Of a DNA stretch of 64,000 nt, positions 10,786 through 21,114 are shown in pieces. Made by a program: the position numbers and the translations under genes. Below the pieces are notes generated by a model. That model was given only the letters and a program-made list of their open reading frames with translations, was not told the DNA's origin and ran no database searches. The stretch spans positions 592,429 to 656,428 of the forward strand of contig NC_018260.1 in the NCBI RefSeq assembly GCF_000227135.1, read 5' to 3'. The DNA is from Leishmania donovani. Lineage: Eukaryota; Euglenozoa; Kinetoplastea; Trypanosomatida; Trypanosomatidae. The stretch's first letter is position 1. The number at the start of each line of letters is the position of its first letter.

Positions 10786-13700
10786 ATGTTGAGCTTCAAG
10801 AGCATCGCCGGGTTCCTGAAGAAGGTGGGCGGTACGCGCGAGGACCATAGCAAAGAGGGCCATCAGAAAGGTGGCGCTGATGGAAGTCATGCTGGGGCGG
10901 GCAGCAGCGGCAGCGCATCCGCTTCTGCAACTGGCTCAGCAGCGACCGGTGGCGCAGGTGATGGCGCACATCACCGCTCATACATAGGAAGCAGCCGCAC
11001 TGCCTTCACAGGCAGCGCAGGTGCGGTGGCGGCGTCGCACCATGGGGACGCGGCTCACGATTCGCACTTGAGCGACTTCCCCATATCAGGGATGCCGTCT
11101 ACCTTTGGCGATAACGTGATGTTCGCGTCCTCGCACATTCTGAGAGGGCTCCCACCGAACACAAGCATGCAAGACGTGCTGCTGCATATTCGATGTGTCG
11201 TGCAGGAGCGCAGCGAGCAGCTGCAGCAAGAGGAGCGAGAGGAGCAAGAGCGCCCCTCAACCTCGTGGCAGCGCGGCCTCAGTGATGGCAGCATCGCTGC
11301 TGGTGAGAACGCCACCGCAGCAGGAGCGCAGAGACGAAGGAGCGCTTCGTTTACATCCGTGGCCGCCACCAATGGCGCCGAAGCGCGCGCAGCTCCATGT
11401 GAGAACGCCAGCCCTGCGGCTTCTCTGAAGGGAAAAGCAGACAAAGGGGCTGCGGGAGTGGCGCGGGAGCACGTGCAGAGGCTACAGAAGATGCGAGCGG
11501 AGATGATCGATGCGCTGGATTTGTGCTTGCAGGAAGTTCCGGAGGACCCGCGCACGTGGGGCGGCAGTAGCAGCGCCGGTGTTTCCGAGGACGAGCGTGC
11601 GCGGAACGGCAAGACCGGCGCAGATGCGCACAGGCAGCAGGAGCGCTCCAGTGGCACGCCGGACACCGCGGCAGACAACAGCGGCGAAGCATTGCTTGAG
11701 GGCATGAGGACGGAGTCGGAGCTCGTCGTATCGCGACAGGAGTCATCCACTGCCGCTACCCTACTAGGCGCGGCTGAGCCGTCTCCCGTGATAGCGCAGG
11801 AGCCTTTGGCCCCTGCTGACTTTGGCCACTACGAGTGGCGGCGGCTTCTCATGGATATCATCAACGTATTGGTGCGCATTGACCGAGCTCTCCTTCACGA
11901 TGCACGTCTCCGCGCACTCGAACGGCTCATCCCTAGCACCACAGGCTCGTACGGCAACGCTGGGCCGGAGTTCCGGTGGGAGAACCTCTCGCAAGTCCTC
12001 CTCACTCCTGCTGTCTTGGGGTCCCCCCTCAGCGCCGCAGATGCGGCGGCGAGTGGTTCACGTCGAAGTCAGCTTCCCCTCACACCCACCCGCGGTCCTC
12101 AGCGACACCCACCGCACGGAGACACGGCGCCGTTGAACTCGCCTCTTCCTAATCGGAATGCGGACACTGCCGCGTTAGCAGGAATAGCAACTCCGCGCGA
12201 GAGGGCCGTCACACCAGTGGCCACCGCCACCACCGCTGCCAGAGCGGGCTCCACCTCCTCACCCTTTGGCAAGGCCAAGCGAGCACTGGCGGATAGCGGC
12301 GTCGTGTCGCCTGAGCCGCCAGCGGACCTCTTCATCACGAAGGAAGACAAGAAGATGCTGGAGGAGCTCCTCACCATCGCGTGCTCCCTTGCCAGCTGGG
12401 CGATCGTCAAGGCGATCTTGCGCCATCACCTGCACGTACTGGAGCAGCGAAAGAGCCGCGGCAGCTTCACACCTTTGTCCAAGGCAGCCACCACCGCCAC
12501 GGCTAGCGTGCGTATCAGTGTGGATACCCCTGCGTTGGCAACAAACATGGAAACGTCAGGGGCTAGCAACACAAACACCACCGGGCGACCACCGCTTGCT
12601 CCTCCTGCCCCGCCTCCACCAGCGGCGATGAATGATGCTGCCTGCTCCAGCAACGCTGCGGAAGGCGGAGCCGGCGCTGCAGAAACAGCAGCGACAGACG
12701 ACGACCGAAGCAAGAACGCGAATCACATTAGTGCGATGGATGACGTGGATGCGATTCCATACATTGACTGGGCGGCTGTCGTGCAGGAGCTGGCGGAGTG
12801 GATCGGCGAGCAGCACGTTGTCGCGATTGCGGAGTGCATCCTCTGCGCGAGCTTCTTGCGCGATGACGGGCGCGAGATGGTGCTGTGCATGTTGCAGACC
12901 CCGAAGCCGCGGCGGCTGCTCACGAACATTCACCGGCACGCCGACAAGCTGCGCCGTGCTGATGTGGACTCGCTTCTCAGCTGCTCGTCGCCTCCGCGAG
13001 TGGTGACCGCAGCAACGGCGCCGGTAGGCAGCCCCACCGCTGCTGCCACAGCCTTCTCCGGATCGGCCCCGGCAGCCACATCCAGTGCACTGACGAGTAG
13101 CGGGGCGCCATCGACGAGCAGCAGCAACGGCGCAGCGGCTGCAGCACCGCCCGCGGGCACCTCCGCAAACACCGCTCCAACGGCAGCGGCTATGGGAGCC
13201 GCGTCTTTCCTCCCAGCCGCCAAGATAGGCGCTGCCGCCCCCGCCGCAGGGCCCTCATTGACGCCTAACACGATTCGGGCGATGTTGGAGGATCCCACGC
13301 TGGTGATGGACGATCTTGTTGCGCGGCTAGAAATGGTATACCGCAAAGCTGTCGCGAACACATGGGCGTCCTACCTAGAAGACGCGATCGAGGCGGATGT
13401 CCAGCAGCTCCCCACCGCTGCTGGCAACGCCGTCGACGCAGCAGGCACTCCCGCTGCGGGCGACCCCGACACGTCCCCGGCCTCTACCCCAACGACCCAC
13501 CTAGTGGCGGCAGGCGATGAGGTGCTGAAGCAGAGCACTGGAAGCGTGGCGTCACCGCCGGCGCTCCCGCTGCTGCAGCAGGTGCACATCACAGACACCA
13601 AGACCCTCTGTCGCCTAGCCACTGCCTTCTTCTTTGGCTCTGATGCATGGTCAGAGAACAAGCGGGAGCGCCGCTTCGCGCTACTCTTTCGCAGCATGCG

Positions 13701-16700
13701 TGGGAGGATGGAGCGGTACAGCGAGTCCGCCGCGACGCGGCGGCACTTGCGTCGTGGAACGATCTGTGCCGCCTCCATGACACACATGGTTGCATCTGCT
13801 GCCGCGGCAAGCTCTCTCGATTCTCACCCTCTTGTCGAGCTCGCCATGGCTGGAGCTGCCGCGGCAGCAACCACGCCAAGCAGCAGAGGCGCCTCGCAAT
13901 CGCAAAGCCTCACAATCCCACCTCAGATGAGCGCAGCCGCCGCCCCTGTTTCCAGTGCTTCGGCGGCCCTGACGCCATCAAAGTTTAGCGTGGAGGACAC
14001 GTCCGCAAGGCCGTCGCCGTCTGGAGGGTGCCCGTCAGCCGCGAGCAACGCGGCTGGCGTCTGCACTTCCGCCTTTGCGAGTCGTGGCGTGGCGCTGTCC
14101 AACCAATGGGCTGCGCACCAGCTTCTTTCATCGAATGCGAGCACCGCTGCCATCTCGGCCCACAGCACGCCGCTCACCACCTCGCTCCTTGTCAGCCGCG
14201 ACGGGACCAACGATATGGAGGGGACGGTGTCTGGAGCAGGGGGGGCCATCAATGGATCTGGTCTCTTTACTGTGGGACACGCGGATCGGACAACGACGTG
14301 GACACCATTTGCCTTCGCGATGACCTCCTCAGAGCCCATGACCCCGCCGCCGGAGCTGCACCACCCGAGCTCCAGCACCACGAACCAGAGGGGCGCCGAA
14401 GACGGACACCAGGAGGCGGGCGAGGACAACGTCGGCAGACGCGCCATGGAGTCCAGTGCCTTATCCATGCCGACGGTCACCCTGCAGGGGTCTCCCAACC
14501 TTGCGCAGCCCGCAGCCTCCAAGGGCGGGGACAGCGCACTGGAGTCCTTGGTGCTGGAGCGAATTGTGAACATGTCTTGGTCGGCGGCGCTGCACAAGCG
14601 GGGCGAGCAGTGCTTGACTGCGAAGCCGCCGCGCCTAGAGGAAGCGGAGCAGGACGCACTGGAGGAGCGCCTCGTCGCAAGCGCCTTTGGCGAGTTCCGT
14701 GCGCGCCAGCGCGCCATCGTCTCCCTCATCAACGCGCGTTTGGCGTCGGGCAAGTCGGTGGAGGCGCTGACTAACGCGCAGAAGCACTTCAAGTTCGAGA
14801 AGAAAGACTGGACAAGTCACAATCAAACAATCTTCTCCGCGATGCGATACCTGCAATCAATGGTGTTTCTCGTGCGGGCCCAAGCCGCGTGTCGCGTCTA
14901 CGGCGCCGTCATTGAAACAGTTCAGTTTGTACTGCCGCAAGCCGCCCTGTGCGAGCAGATGCTGCAGGTGCTGGCACCTCGACCGCGAGGCGACTACATC
15001 CTCCGCTTCGGCGACTGTCGGTCAAAGCTGCTTCGGTCTTACGTGTATCTGCTGAAGGAAGGCTGGCTGGCGCACGCCGCCTTCAACGACTTGGCAAAGG
15101 CGGAGAAGTACTTCATCAAATGTGCGCAGGTGATGCAAATGCTGCGCCGCCGCGTGCGGGAGACGGAGTTGTTTGCCGCCTACATGGAGCGCGGCGCGCA
15201 GTTGATGAAGCTGAAGGTGTACAAGCAGTCGGTGGAGCTCTTTCGGTGCGCTGTGAACATCGCCAAGAAGTCTTTGCAAGCGGCCGATGCAGCAGCAGCG
15301 GCGAGCGCAAGCGGCGACAGCGGCGCCTTCAGCCCAAACGCCTCTGTCGGCTCCTCTGGTTTGTCGCTTGGCTCAGCTATTACCAACATAGAGAACGCGG
15401 TGTCTGCTGCGGCCGCCGGACTTGCTGCGAAGGTGCCACCGGCGACGACGCAGCAGCAGTTTCACCGCAATCTGCACCTACGCGCTGCCGGCTCCGGCAG
15501 CCTCACCACGGCCGAGGAGCACATCCCCGGTGTAACGGATGCCATTGAGGATGACCTGGAACTAGTCTGGCGCGTTGCAGAGAGCGAGCGCATGCTGGCG
15601 CTGTCCTACGTCACCCAAGCCGAGCATGAGGTGAACGTGCGAGAGCGCCGTGAAGAGCTTAGCAACGCCGTGAGCAGCGCATACAGCTCGCAGCGGTCGC
15701 TGCAGCGGTGGCAAAGGAAGGGCGGAACACCGAAGCGATTGCTGACCGCAGTGCCGTGCAGCCTCATCGTTATTTGCAAAGGGCTGCTGCTGCTGAACCA
15801 GCCGCGCAAAGCCGCCCTGCTGCTCGAGCCGCTTATCGAGAACAAGCCGAACTCGGCACTGGTGCGGCCTCCCATGTGGGGAGAAATCCTGCACCCGACA
15901 GAGGACCCCTACACAACAGAGGACGTGGTCCTGCGCACGTACGTGAACTCTGTAAAGATCGCCGTCTTCATGCTGTACGCGCGGTGCCTGGCGGAGTTCG
16001 ATGGTGACCGGGCCCTCCGTGCCGTCACGCTGGTTGATCAGCTGCTCCAGGAGAGTGACGCCTGGATCTGCACTATCCGCACCGAGCTCCGCCGCGCACT
16101 GGAGAACGTGAGCGCCAAGGACAAAAAAGTGGCCGACTCGCTGAACTCGCCACGAACGGCCCCGAGCATCGAGGCACTGCGGCGCACCAGTGTTGCCTCG
16201 CCGCGCGGTGCTGCGGAGCACGGCCCGAACAGCGAGGATGGCGAGGACGGGCAAAGCTGCGGGCGACAGGGCGGCGGCGCTGGCGCAGAGACCACCGCCT
16301 CCGCCTCCGCCTCCACTGCCGCCACGACGGCTGGCAAATACACGGCTCGCACGATTGAGGTGCCGACTCTGCAGATGCCAACCAGCCATTCCTCTACTGG
16401 GTCGCCGTCGCCGCTCGATGACGACCGCCACAGCCCGGGGTGGAACTCACCGGAAGAAGCACCACTGCGGCCGCGGCCTTCGACAACGGTGGGAACTGCA
16501 GGCGCGGCTTCCACCACCGCCGTCGAAGCCGGTTTCTTGCACGACGAACCGTCGCCGGGCGGTAGCGGTAGCGGCGCCGGTGGTGCCGCGATGGATGATG
16601 ATGACCGAAGCCGTCGCAGCACCTCCATCCAGCTCAGCGCCGCTGGTGGCAACCGCAGCGGGACGGATTTGTTCTCCTTGGTAAACAGCGTGAATGCAGG

Positions 16701-19700
16701 CATTTCGAGTACCACGGCGATGCCGACCGCACACAGCAGCCACAGTCCCAGCTCCGCCGCCCCACATTTGGCACAGCTGCCGGCGATTCGAGTACACACA
16801 GAGAGCTCGAGCGAGTGCATGACAGCACTTTTTGCCCTTCGTGAGGCCAAGTCGCACATCCGCAAAGCGCTTCGCGGCATCTTCATCGTCAGCGGCGACG
16901 CGTATTCCCTCATCAAGAACTGGGAGGAGGCGCTGAAGGTCTACTCGCATGCCCTCGTCATCACCATGAGTGAGGTCGAAGCCGCCAGCGCGGCCGCGCA
17001 GTCGCGCCGCCGCGTCAGCCACAGCACCGCACAAGCTCGCTTTTCATCGCAACAGTCGTCGACGAGCCCGGTCGCCGTGGACGATGGCGCGTCGCTGTCC
17101 GCTCCCCACGACGTCTACGAGACTTTCCGCAGCAACGTCGGTGATGACGTCAGTACCTCCCTGCAAGCCTGGGGCCCAGTTGTCCCCCTGGACGAGGAGT
17201 TCTTCCTGTGGGATGAGGAGGACGTGCTCATGTCCGACAACCTCATCAACCGCGAGCTTACGGCGTCCACGGCAGCGAGGGATCTTCGGGCAGCGGTGGC
17301 TGACGAGGAGCGCATGGATTCGCGCGCGTGCGAGAGCGTCGTGCTCAGTAAACTGGCGAACGTGTACCGTGCCCTCGAAAAGCCTGCCACGGCGATTCAC
17401 TACCACACCCTGGTCATGGAGTACGCCAACGAGTGCCACGACAAGTTGCTGGCCTACAACTCTATGCTGAGCCTTGCTCGGCTGTACACCGCAGCGAACA
17501 TGAGCGACAAGGCACGCGACGCGTGGGCAAAGGTGAGTGAGCTGGCAAAGGAGTACGAGGACAAGGAAGTGAGTCGGGAGACGATGCGCAACATCGTGGC
17601 GGCACAGGAAGCCGCTGGCATGTATATGGACGTGGTGAAGACGGCGGAGGAGCTGGAGAAGCTGGCCACCGGCGAGGAGGGCGAAGACGCCGCCAGAGAT
17701 AGCCGCTTTGCCCTCGAGGCGCTGGCAAACGCGAATCTGCAGCTGGGTCAGTTCGACGCTTGCATCGCCGCCCTCGACAGCCGTGAAAAGGTGCAGGAGA
17801 AGTCGGCGGAGTGGAGCGGCGCGCTGCTGAGCATGCGGGCCAAGGCACGAATGGGCCTGAACAAGTCGGCGGAAGCGATCAAGGTGATGCAGAGCTGGGC
17901 CACCAAGGCACGCAATCTCGCCAACTGGGTGGAGCTCGGCAAGGCGAACTCGGCGCTCTCTGCAGCGTATGCCTCGGAGAATCACAACATGCAGGCGCGC
18001 TGCCACCACGAGGCCACGCTGAACGCCTTTGCCCTGGCCGAAACGCTCGACGAGGAGTGCCGCCACATTGCACTGGAGAGCGCGCGGTGGTTGGTGCACT
18101 ACGCGTACCTCAACGACACCACGGTGCAGGTCGACCCTACGCTCACGTACACCGGCGGTGGTCTCACGAGCGACTCGGAGGCGAGCGGCTGTGATTTCCA
18201 CTACGCAGATAGCGGCCTGTGCAACATCAGCGGCGACCTTGGGGTGATGCTCGCCAGGGAGGAAGAGCTGCGCCGCACATCCTCGATGCTTGGAGAAAAC
18301 TGCAAGTTCGGCTTCAACGATGACGACGACGATTTTGGTGGTGGTGGTTTCCTATCGAATCAGAGCATGTTCGGCGTACGTCCCGCCGGGCCGTCGCTTG
18401 CCGATGCGCCCTCGCCGAAGGGCCACAGCATGTTGGAGGAGGAGGAGCAGCGTGACGATTACGCTGCAGCGCACGGGGAGGAGGATGGCGGCGAGGGAGC
18501 AGCCGCAGCAGCTGACAACACACCGTCTATGACGTCCTCCTTCATCTCTTCATTCCTGGCGCCAAAGGATTCGGGCATGGCGACGCAGCCGCCCTCGCTA
18601 GCATCCAGCGTCAACATCTCGATGCGAGGGTCCCTGACCCAGCTGGACGGCGCCCTGGTCGGCGGCAACGATCACAGCGAAGGCAGCAGCAGCGCAGGAC
18701 AGTCGGACGGCGGCGACAACGAAGCTGGCGAAGACGTGGAAGACGAAGCGCCCCGCTCTATGGATGTGGAACACGTTGCAGAACACCACCAAGACCCTAA
18801 GCTGCCGGTAAGCGTCGAGGGCGAGGAGGCCGGTGACTTGGTGAATCTAAAGAAGCCGGCACCGAAGCCGAGCCCAGCGGCACCGACGCCAACCGTCATC
18901 ACTGCGGCCGTCAAACCTACCGTGAACACCGCAACAGTGGCCGGCAGCGGCGCAACGGTCGGCAAGTCCGCATCCAGCACCTACGTGCCGCCGCCAACGA
19001 GTCTCGCCAATGTCTCTATCTGCAGCCGCCCGGCAGCCGCCGCCGCAGGCACCGATGTCTTGGAGCTGCCGGTAGACGCCAGCCGCTCCGCCTCCGAGCA
19101 CGCGACACTCTCAGGCCCCAGCACCACCAGCTCCCCTTTGATGAGCAGCTCTCCACGCGGAGCAGCCTTTCAAGGTGGACCAGCCGCAGCCGCCAGCGGT
19201 GGGGATGATGACGGTGCTCCAGAGCGCAAGCCCTCGACAGTGCGAACGACGTACTTTCGAGGCGCCATTGAGATGATTGAGACGGCAGCTCAGCTGCTTC
19301 TCGTGCCTCGCAGCGTGCGCCACATTGTTATTCCGTATAGTCCAGCCGAGGCCGTTGACTTCGCCCTACTCGCCCATCCGCAGTCCCTCTTCGTCTTCTA
19401 CTTTGCCGAGTACACAACCGAGTACGGGGCCCAGTGTGACGTGGTTGTCCGTCCTCCACGCGCCGCCGGCTTCTTGAAGTTGCGGGCGCAGATATCCCTC
19501 CAGCAGTACCACAACAAAGACGCGATGAGCACACTGCTGGCGTCAACCTCAGCTGAGTTTTCCATAACGGGGGAACACGGCAACGCTGCAGAGACTGCCG
19601 GTGCCGCCTCGTCATCCACACACCCCTTCGGGACAGTTATGGCACGCGCCGCAACGGGTAGCTCGGTTGCGAGTCCACCCCTCAGCAACTCAACGCCAGA

Positions 19701-21114
19701 CGTGTTGCGCGCTGCCTTGGAGGAGGAGACATCGACGTGCCTGCGCAACCTCTACGCGGATGCCTGGCAGCCCATTGCAGATCGCATGCGCCGCGAGCAC
19801 GTAAGCTACCAAGACGCCGAGGAACTCATTATAATGCCGGATGTGTCCCTCATGCACCTGCCTTTTGCCGGCTTCTTGCCATCGCCCAACTACGGCGACG
19901 AAGAGACGCCACTTGGCGAGCAGTTCACGCTGATTGTGACGCCATGTCTGACCCACTTCGTGCACCATGGCATGACACATCAGCCGCAGCGCTTGCGCAA
20001 CACAAGTGGGGCCCTGGACCCGGCGGCCAAGAAGTACATCTTCTTGCCCTACGACGGTAGTGTCGGCGCCGGTTCCGCGGCGCCGTCTGCTCCGCTCGCA
20101 ATGCCGACCTTCGCGCTGTGCGCGCCGTCGTCGTCGAGCACACGGCCGCAGCAACAGCCGAAGACCGGCGCTGGCACGGCCGCAAATTCTGCTACTAGTG
20201 CACTGACAGCTACGGTGGACTCCGCCGCCAGCAAGGCGTCGGCGCACAACGCTGTCACACCTCCTGTCTCCTCTGCACACTCCCTGGCAGACTCTTTGCC
20301 CACTGGACATCCCCTTGCTACCTCTGCGACTGTAGGCAACATAAGTGTGCGCAGCAACCCTGCGTCGGCTGACACCACGTCAGCTACTCCAAGTGGTGCG
20401 CCGCAGCAGAGCGAAAGGGCCGACACCTTTGACGATTTGCTGCGCACGTGGCGGGTGCACCGCGGGTGCACGCGCAAGGAACTCATTCAGGCCTTCACGG
20501 ATGTGCGCACGCGGGCATTGATGTTCCTGGCTCCGGTCGACCAGGGGTTCATTCGAGTCGCAGACGGAGTTGTGACAATCCAGGATCTGACGCAGAATCT
20601 GCAGCAGGTGCGTGTTCAGCAGCCGGCAGCCCATGTCGCCAGCCCAGCCAACAATGCCACCGCCTCCTCCACTGGTGCAGCAGCTGCGACTTCGAATGCC
20701 ACCTCGCCTGCCACGAGTGTTTCCCCTGGCGCCACCACGGCAGCGGTGCCCCCCATCACGTCAGGGACGCCGCCGGCTCTCCCTCTGCCTCCTCTCTGCT
20801 CTCACATCGACCTACTCGTCCTTACCGCCAACCGCAGCCAGTACCCTACGGTCAGCGATGCTGGTACATCGGCAAAGTTGTGCATGGCGCTTGGCGTCAA
20901 CCGAGTTCTTCGACTCAACATTCTTCATGGCTTATTGCCAAATGACGAGCACTATGCCTTTATCGCACTTTACCTGGCCAATCTCAAGAAAGTGATGCGG
21001 TGGATGCTGAAGAACCCGTACGCGGTGGCGCTTCGCACGACTATGGCTGAAGCGCGGAGGCGGGGCATGTCCTCCAATACATGGGGTGCGTTCACCCTGG
21101 TAGGTGTGCCGTGA
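10786..21114 (+). CDS. Giant TPR-repeat protein with a degenerate C-terminal CHAT domain
   Basis: A protein of 3,442 residues. The N-terminal third is rich in Ala, Ser, Gly and Thr with short conserved islands. Helical TPR-like repeats occupy roughly residues 1340-1510 and 2185-2445. An acidic low-complexity linker with a Asp/Gly run follows near 2510-2525. From about 2810 to the end is a CHAT fold, the caspase-clan domain found after TPRs: the PDVSLMHLPFAGF strand lies near 3017 and the closing WGAFTLVG at the C-terminus, both typical. In CHAT proteases the catalytic His sits in a THG motif and Cys in LSAC; here the matching sites read VDQG (Gln3253) and LTAN (Asn3349), so it should not be a protease. 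A scaffold or pseudoenzyme role is inferred. Separase is a related architecture but would need the dyad. ATG 10786 is the first ATG after the proposed acceptor; the frame upstream has none. Confidence 0.9.
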   Translation: MLSFKSIAGFLKKVGGTREDHSKEGHQKGGADGSHAGAGSSGSASASATGSAATGGAGDGAHHRSYIGSSRTAFTGSAGAVAASHHGDAAHDSHLSDFPISGMPSTFGDNVMFASSHILRGLPPNTSMQDVLLHIRCVVQERSEQLQQEEREEQERPSTSWQRGLSDGSIAAGENATAAGAQRRRSASFTSVAATNGAEARAAPCENASPAASLKGKADKGAAGVAREHVQRLQKMRAEMIDALDLCLQEVPEDPRTWGGSSSAGVSEDERARNGKTGADAHRQQERSSGTPDTAADNSGEALLEGMRTESELVVSRQESSTAATLLGAAEPSPVIAQEPLAPADFGHYEWRRLLMDIINVLVRIDRALLHDARLRALERLIPSTTGSYGNAGPEFRWENLSQVLLTPAVLGSPLSAADAAASGSRRSQLPLTPTRGPQRHPPHGDTAPLNSPLPNRNADTAALAGIATPRERAVTPVATATTAARAGSTSSPFGKAKRALADSGVVSPEPPADLFITKEDKKMLEELLTIACSLASWAIVKAILRHHLHVLEQRKSRGSFTPLSKAATTATASVRISVDTPALATNMETSGASNTNTTGRPPLAPPAPPPPAAMNDAACSSNAAEGGAGAAETAATDDDRSKNANHISAMDDVDAIPYIDWAAVVQELAEWIGEQHVVAIAECILCASFLRDDGREMVLCMLQTPKPRRLLTNIHRHADKLRRADVDSLLSCSSPPRVVTAATAPVGSPTAAATAFSGSAPAATSSALTSSGAPSTSSSNGAAAAAPPAGTSANTAPTAAAMGAASFLPAAKIGAAAPAAGPSLTPNTIRAMLEDPTLVMDDLVARLEMVYRKAVANTWASYLEDAIEADVQQLPTAAGNAVDAAGTPAAGDPDTSPASTPTTHLVAAGDEVLKQSTGSVASPPALPLLQQVHITDTKTLCRLATAFFFGSDAWSENKRERRFALLFRSMRGRMERYSESAATRRHLRRGTICAASMTHMVASAAAASSLDSHPLVELAMAGAAAAATTPSSRGASQSQSLTIPPQMSAAAAPVSSASAALTPSKFSVEDTSARPSPSGGCPSAASNAAGVCTSAFASRGVALSNQWAAHQLLSSNASTAAISAHSTPLTTSLLVSRDGTNDMEGTVSGAGGAINGSGLFTVGHADRTTTWTPFAFAMTSSEPMTPPPELHHPSSSTTNQRGAEDGHQEAGEDNVGRRAMESSALSMPTVTLQGSPNLAQPAASKGGDSALESLVLERIVNMSWSAALHKRGEQCLTAKPPRLEEAEQDALEERLVASAFGEFRARQRAIVSLINARLASGKSVEALTNAQKHFKFEKKDWTSHNQTIFSAMRYLQSMVFLVRAQAACRVYGAVIETVQFVLPQAALCEQMLQVLAPRPRGDYILRFGDCRSKLLRSYVYLLKEGWLAHAAFNDLAKAEKYFIKCAQVMQMLRRRVRETELFAAYMERGAQLMKLKVYKQSVELFRCAVNIAKKSLQAADAAAAASASGDSGAFSPNASVGSSGLSLGSAITNIENAVSAAAAGLAAKVPPATTQQQFHRNLHLRAAGSGSLTTAEEHIPGVTDAIEDDLELVWRVAESERMLALSYVTQAEHEVNVRERREELSNAVSSAYSSQRSLQRWQRKGGTPKRLLTAVPCSLIVICKGLLLLNQPRKAALLLEPLIENKPNSALVRPPMWGEILHPTEDPYTTEDVVLRTYVNSVKIAVFMLYARCLAEFDGDRALRAVTLVDQLLQESDAWICTIRTELRRALENVSAKDKKVADSLNSPRTAPSIEALRRTSVASPRGAAEHGPNSEDGEDGQSCGRQGGGAGAETTASASASTAATTAGKYTARTIEVPTLQMPTSHSSTGSPSPLDDDRHSPGWNSPEEAPLRPRPSTTVGTAGAASTTAVEAGFLHDEPSPGGSGSGAGGAAMDDDDRSRRSTSIQLSAAGGNRSGTDLFSLVNSVNAGISSTTAMPTAHSSHSPSSAAPHLAQLPAIRVHTESSSECMTALFALREAKSHIRKALRGIFIVSGDAYSLIKNWEEALKVYSHALVITMSEVEAASAAAQSRRRVSHSTAQARFSSQQSSTSPVAVDDGASLSAPHDVYETFRSNVGDDVSTSLQAWGPVVPLDEEFFLWDEEDVLMSDNLINRELTASTAARDLRAAVADEERMDSRACESVVLSKLANVYRALEKPATAIHYHTLVMEYANECHDKLLAYNSMLSLARLYTAANMSDKARDAWAKVSELAKEYEDKEVSRETMRNIVAAQEAAGMYMDVVKTAEELEKLATGEEGEDAARDSRFALEALANANLQLGQFDACIAALDSREKVQEKSAEWSGALLSMRAKARMGLNKSAEAIKVMQSWATKARNLANWVELGKANSALSAAYASENHNMQARCHHEATLNAFALAETLDEECRHIALESARWLVHYAYLNDTTVQVDPTLTYTGGGLTSDSEASGCDFHYADSGLCNISGDLGVMLAREEELRRTSSMLGENCKFGFNDDDDDFGGGGFLSNQSMFGVRPAGPSLADAPSPKGHSMLEEEEQRDDYAAAHGEEDGGEGAAAAADNTPSMTSSFISSFLAPKDSGMATQPPSLASSVNISMRGSLTQLDGALVGGNDHSEGSSSAGQSDGGDNEAGEDVEDEAPRSMDVEHVAEHHQDPKLPVSVEGEEAGDLVNLKKPAPKPSPAAPTPTVITAAVKPTVNTATVAGSGATVGKSASSTYVPPPTSLANVSICSRPAAAAAGTDVLELPVDASRSASEHATLSGPSTTSSPLMSSSPRGAAFQGGPAAAASGGDDDGAPERKPSTVRTTYFRGAIEMIETAAQLLLVPRSVRHIVIPYSPAEAVDFALLAHPQSLFVFYFAEYTTEYGAQCDVVVRPPRAAGFLKLRAQISLQQYHNKDAMSTLLASTSAEFSITGEHGNAAETAGAASSSTHPFGTVMARAATGSSVASPPLSNSTPDVLRAALEEETSTCLRNLYADAWQPIADRMRREHVSYQDAEELIIMPDVSLMHLPFAGFLPSPNYGDEETPLGEQFTLIVTPCLTHFVHHGMTHQPQRLRNTSGALDPAAKKYIFLPYDGSVGAGSAAPSAPLAMPTFALCAPSSSSTRPQQQPKTGAGTAANSATSALTATVDSAASKASAHNAVTPPVSSAHSLADSLPTGHPLATSATVGNISVRSNPASADTTSATPSGAPQQSERADTFDDLLRTWRVHRGCTRKELIQAFTDVRTRALMFLAPVDQGFIRVADGVVTIQDLTQNLQQVRVQQPAAHVASPANNATASSTGAAAATSNATSPATSVSPGATTAAVPPITSGTPPALPLPPLCSHIDLLVLTANRSQYPTVSDAGTSAKLCMALGVNRVLRLNILHGLLPNDEHYAFIALYLANLKKVMRWMLKNPYAVALRTTMAEARRRGMSSNTWGAFTLVGVP

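Noticed and set aside
15562..16431. 289-codon minus-strand frame
   Set aside because: Antisense shadow of the giant gene caused by GC-rich codon bias; no domain visible.
17044..18201. 385-codon open frame on the minus strand
   Set aside because: It lies wholly antisense to the TPR region of the CHAT gene, has Arg/His-rich shadow composition and would be the only opposing gene in a one-directional array.
19236..21114. Separase identity for the giant protein
   Set aside because: Helical repeats plus a C-terminal caspase-like fold resemble separase, but the catalytic His and Cys are absent and the motifs fit CHAT better.
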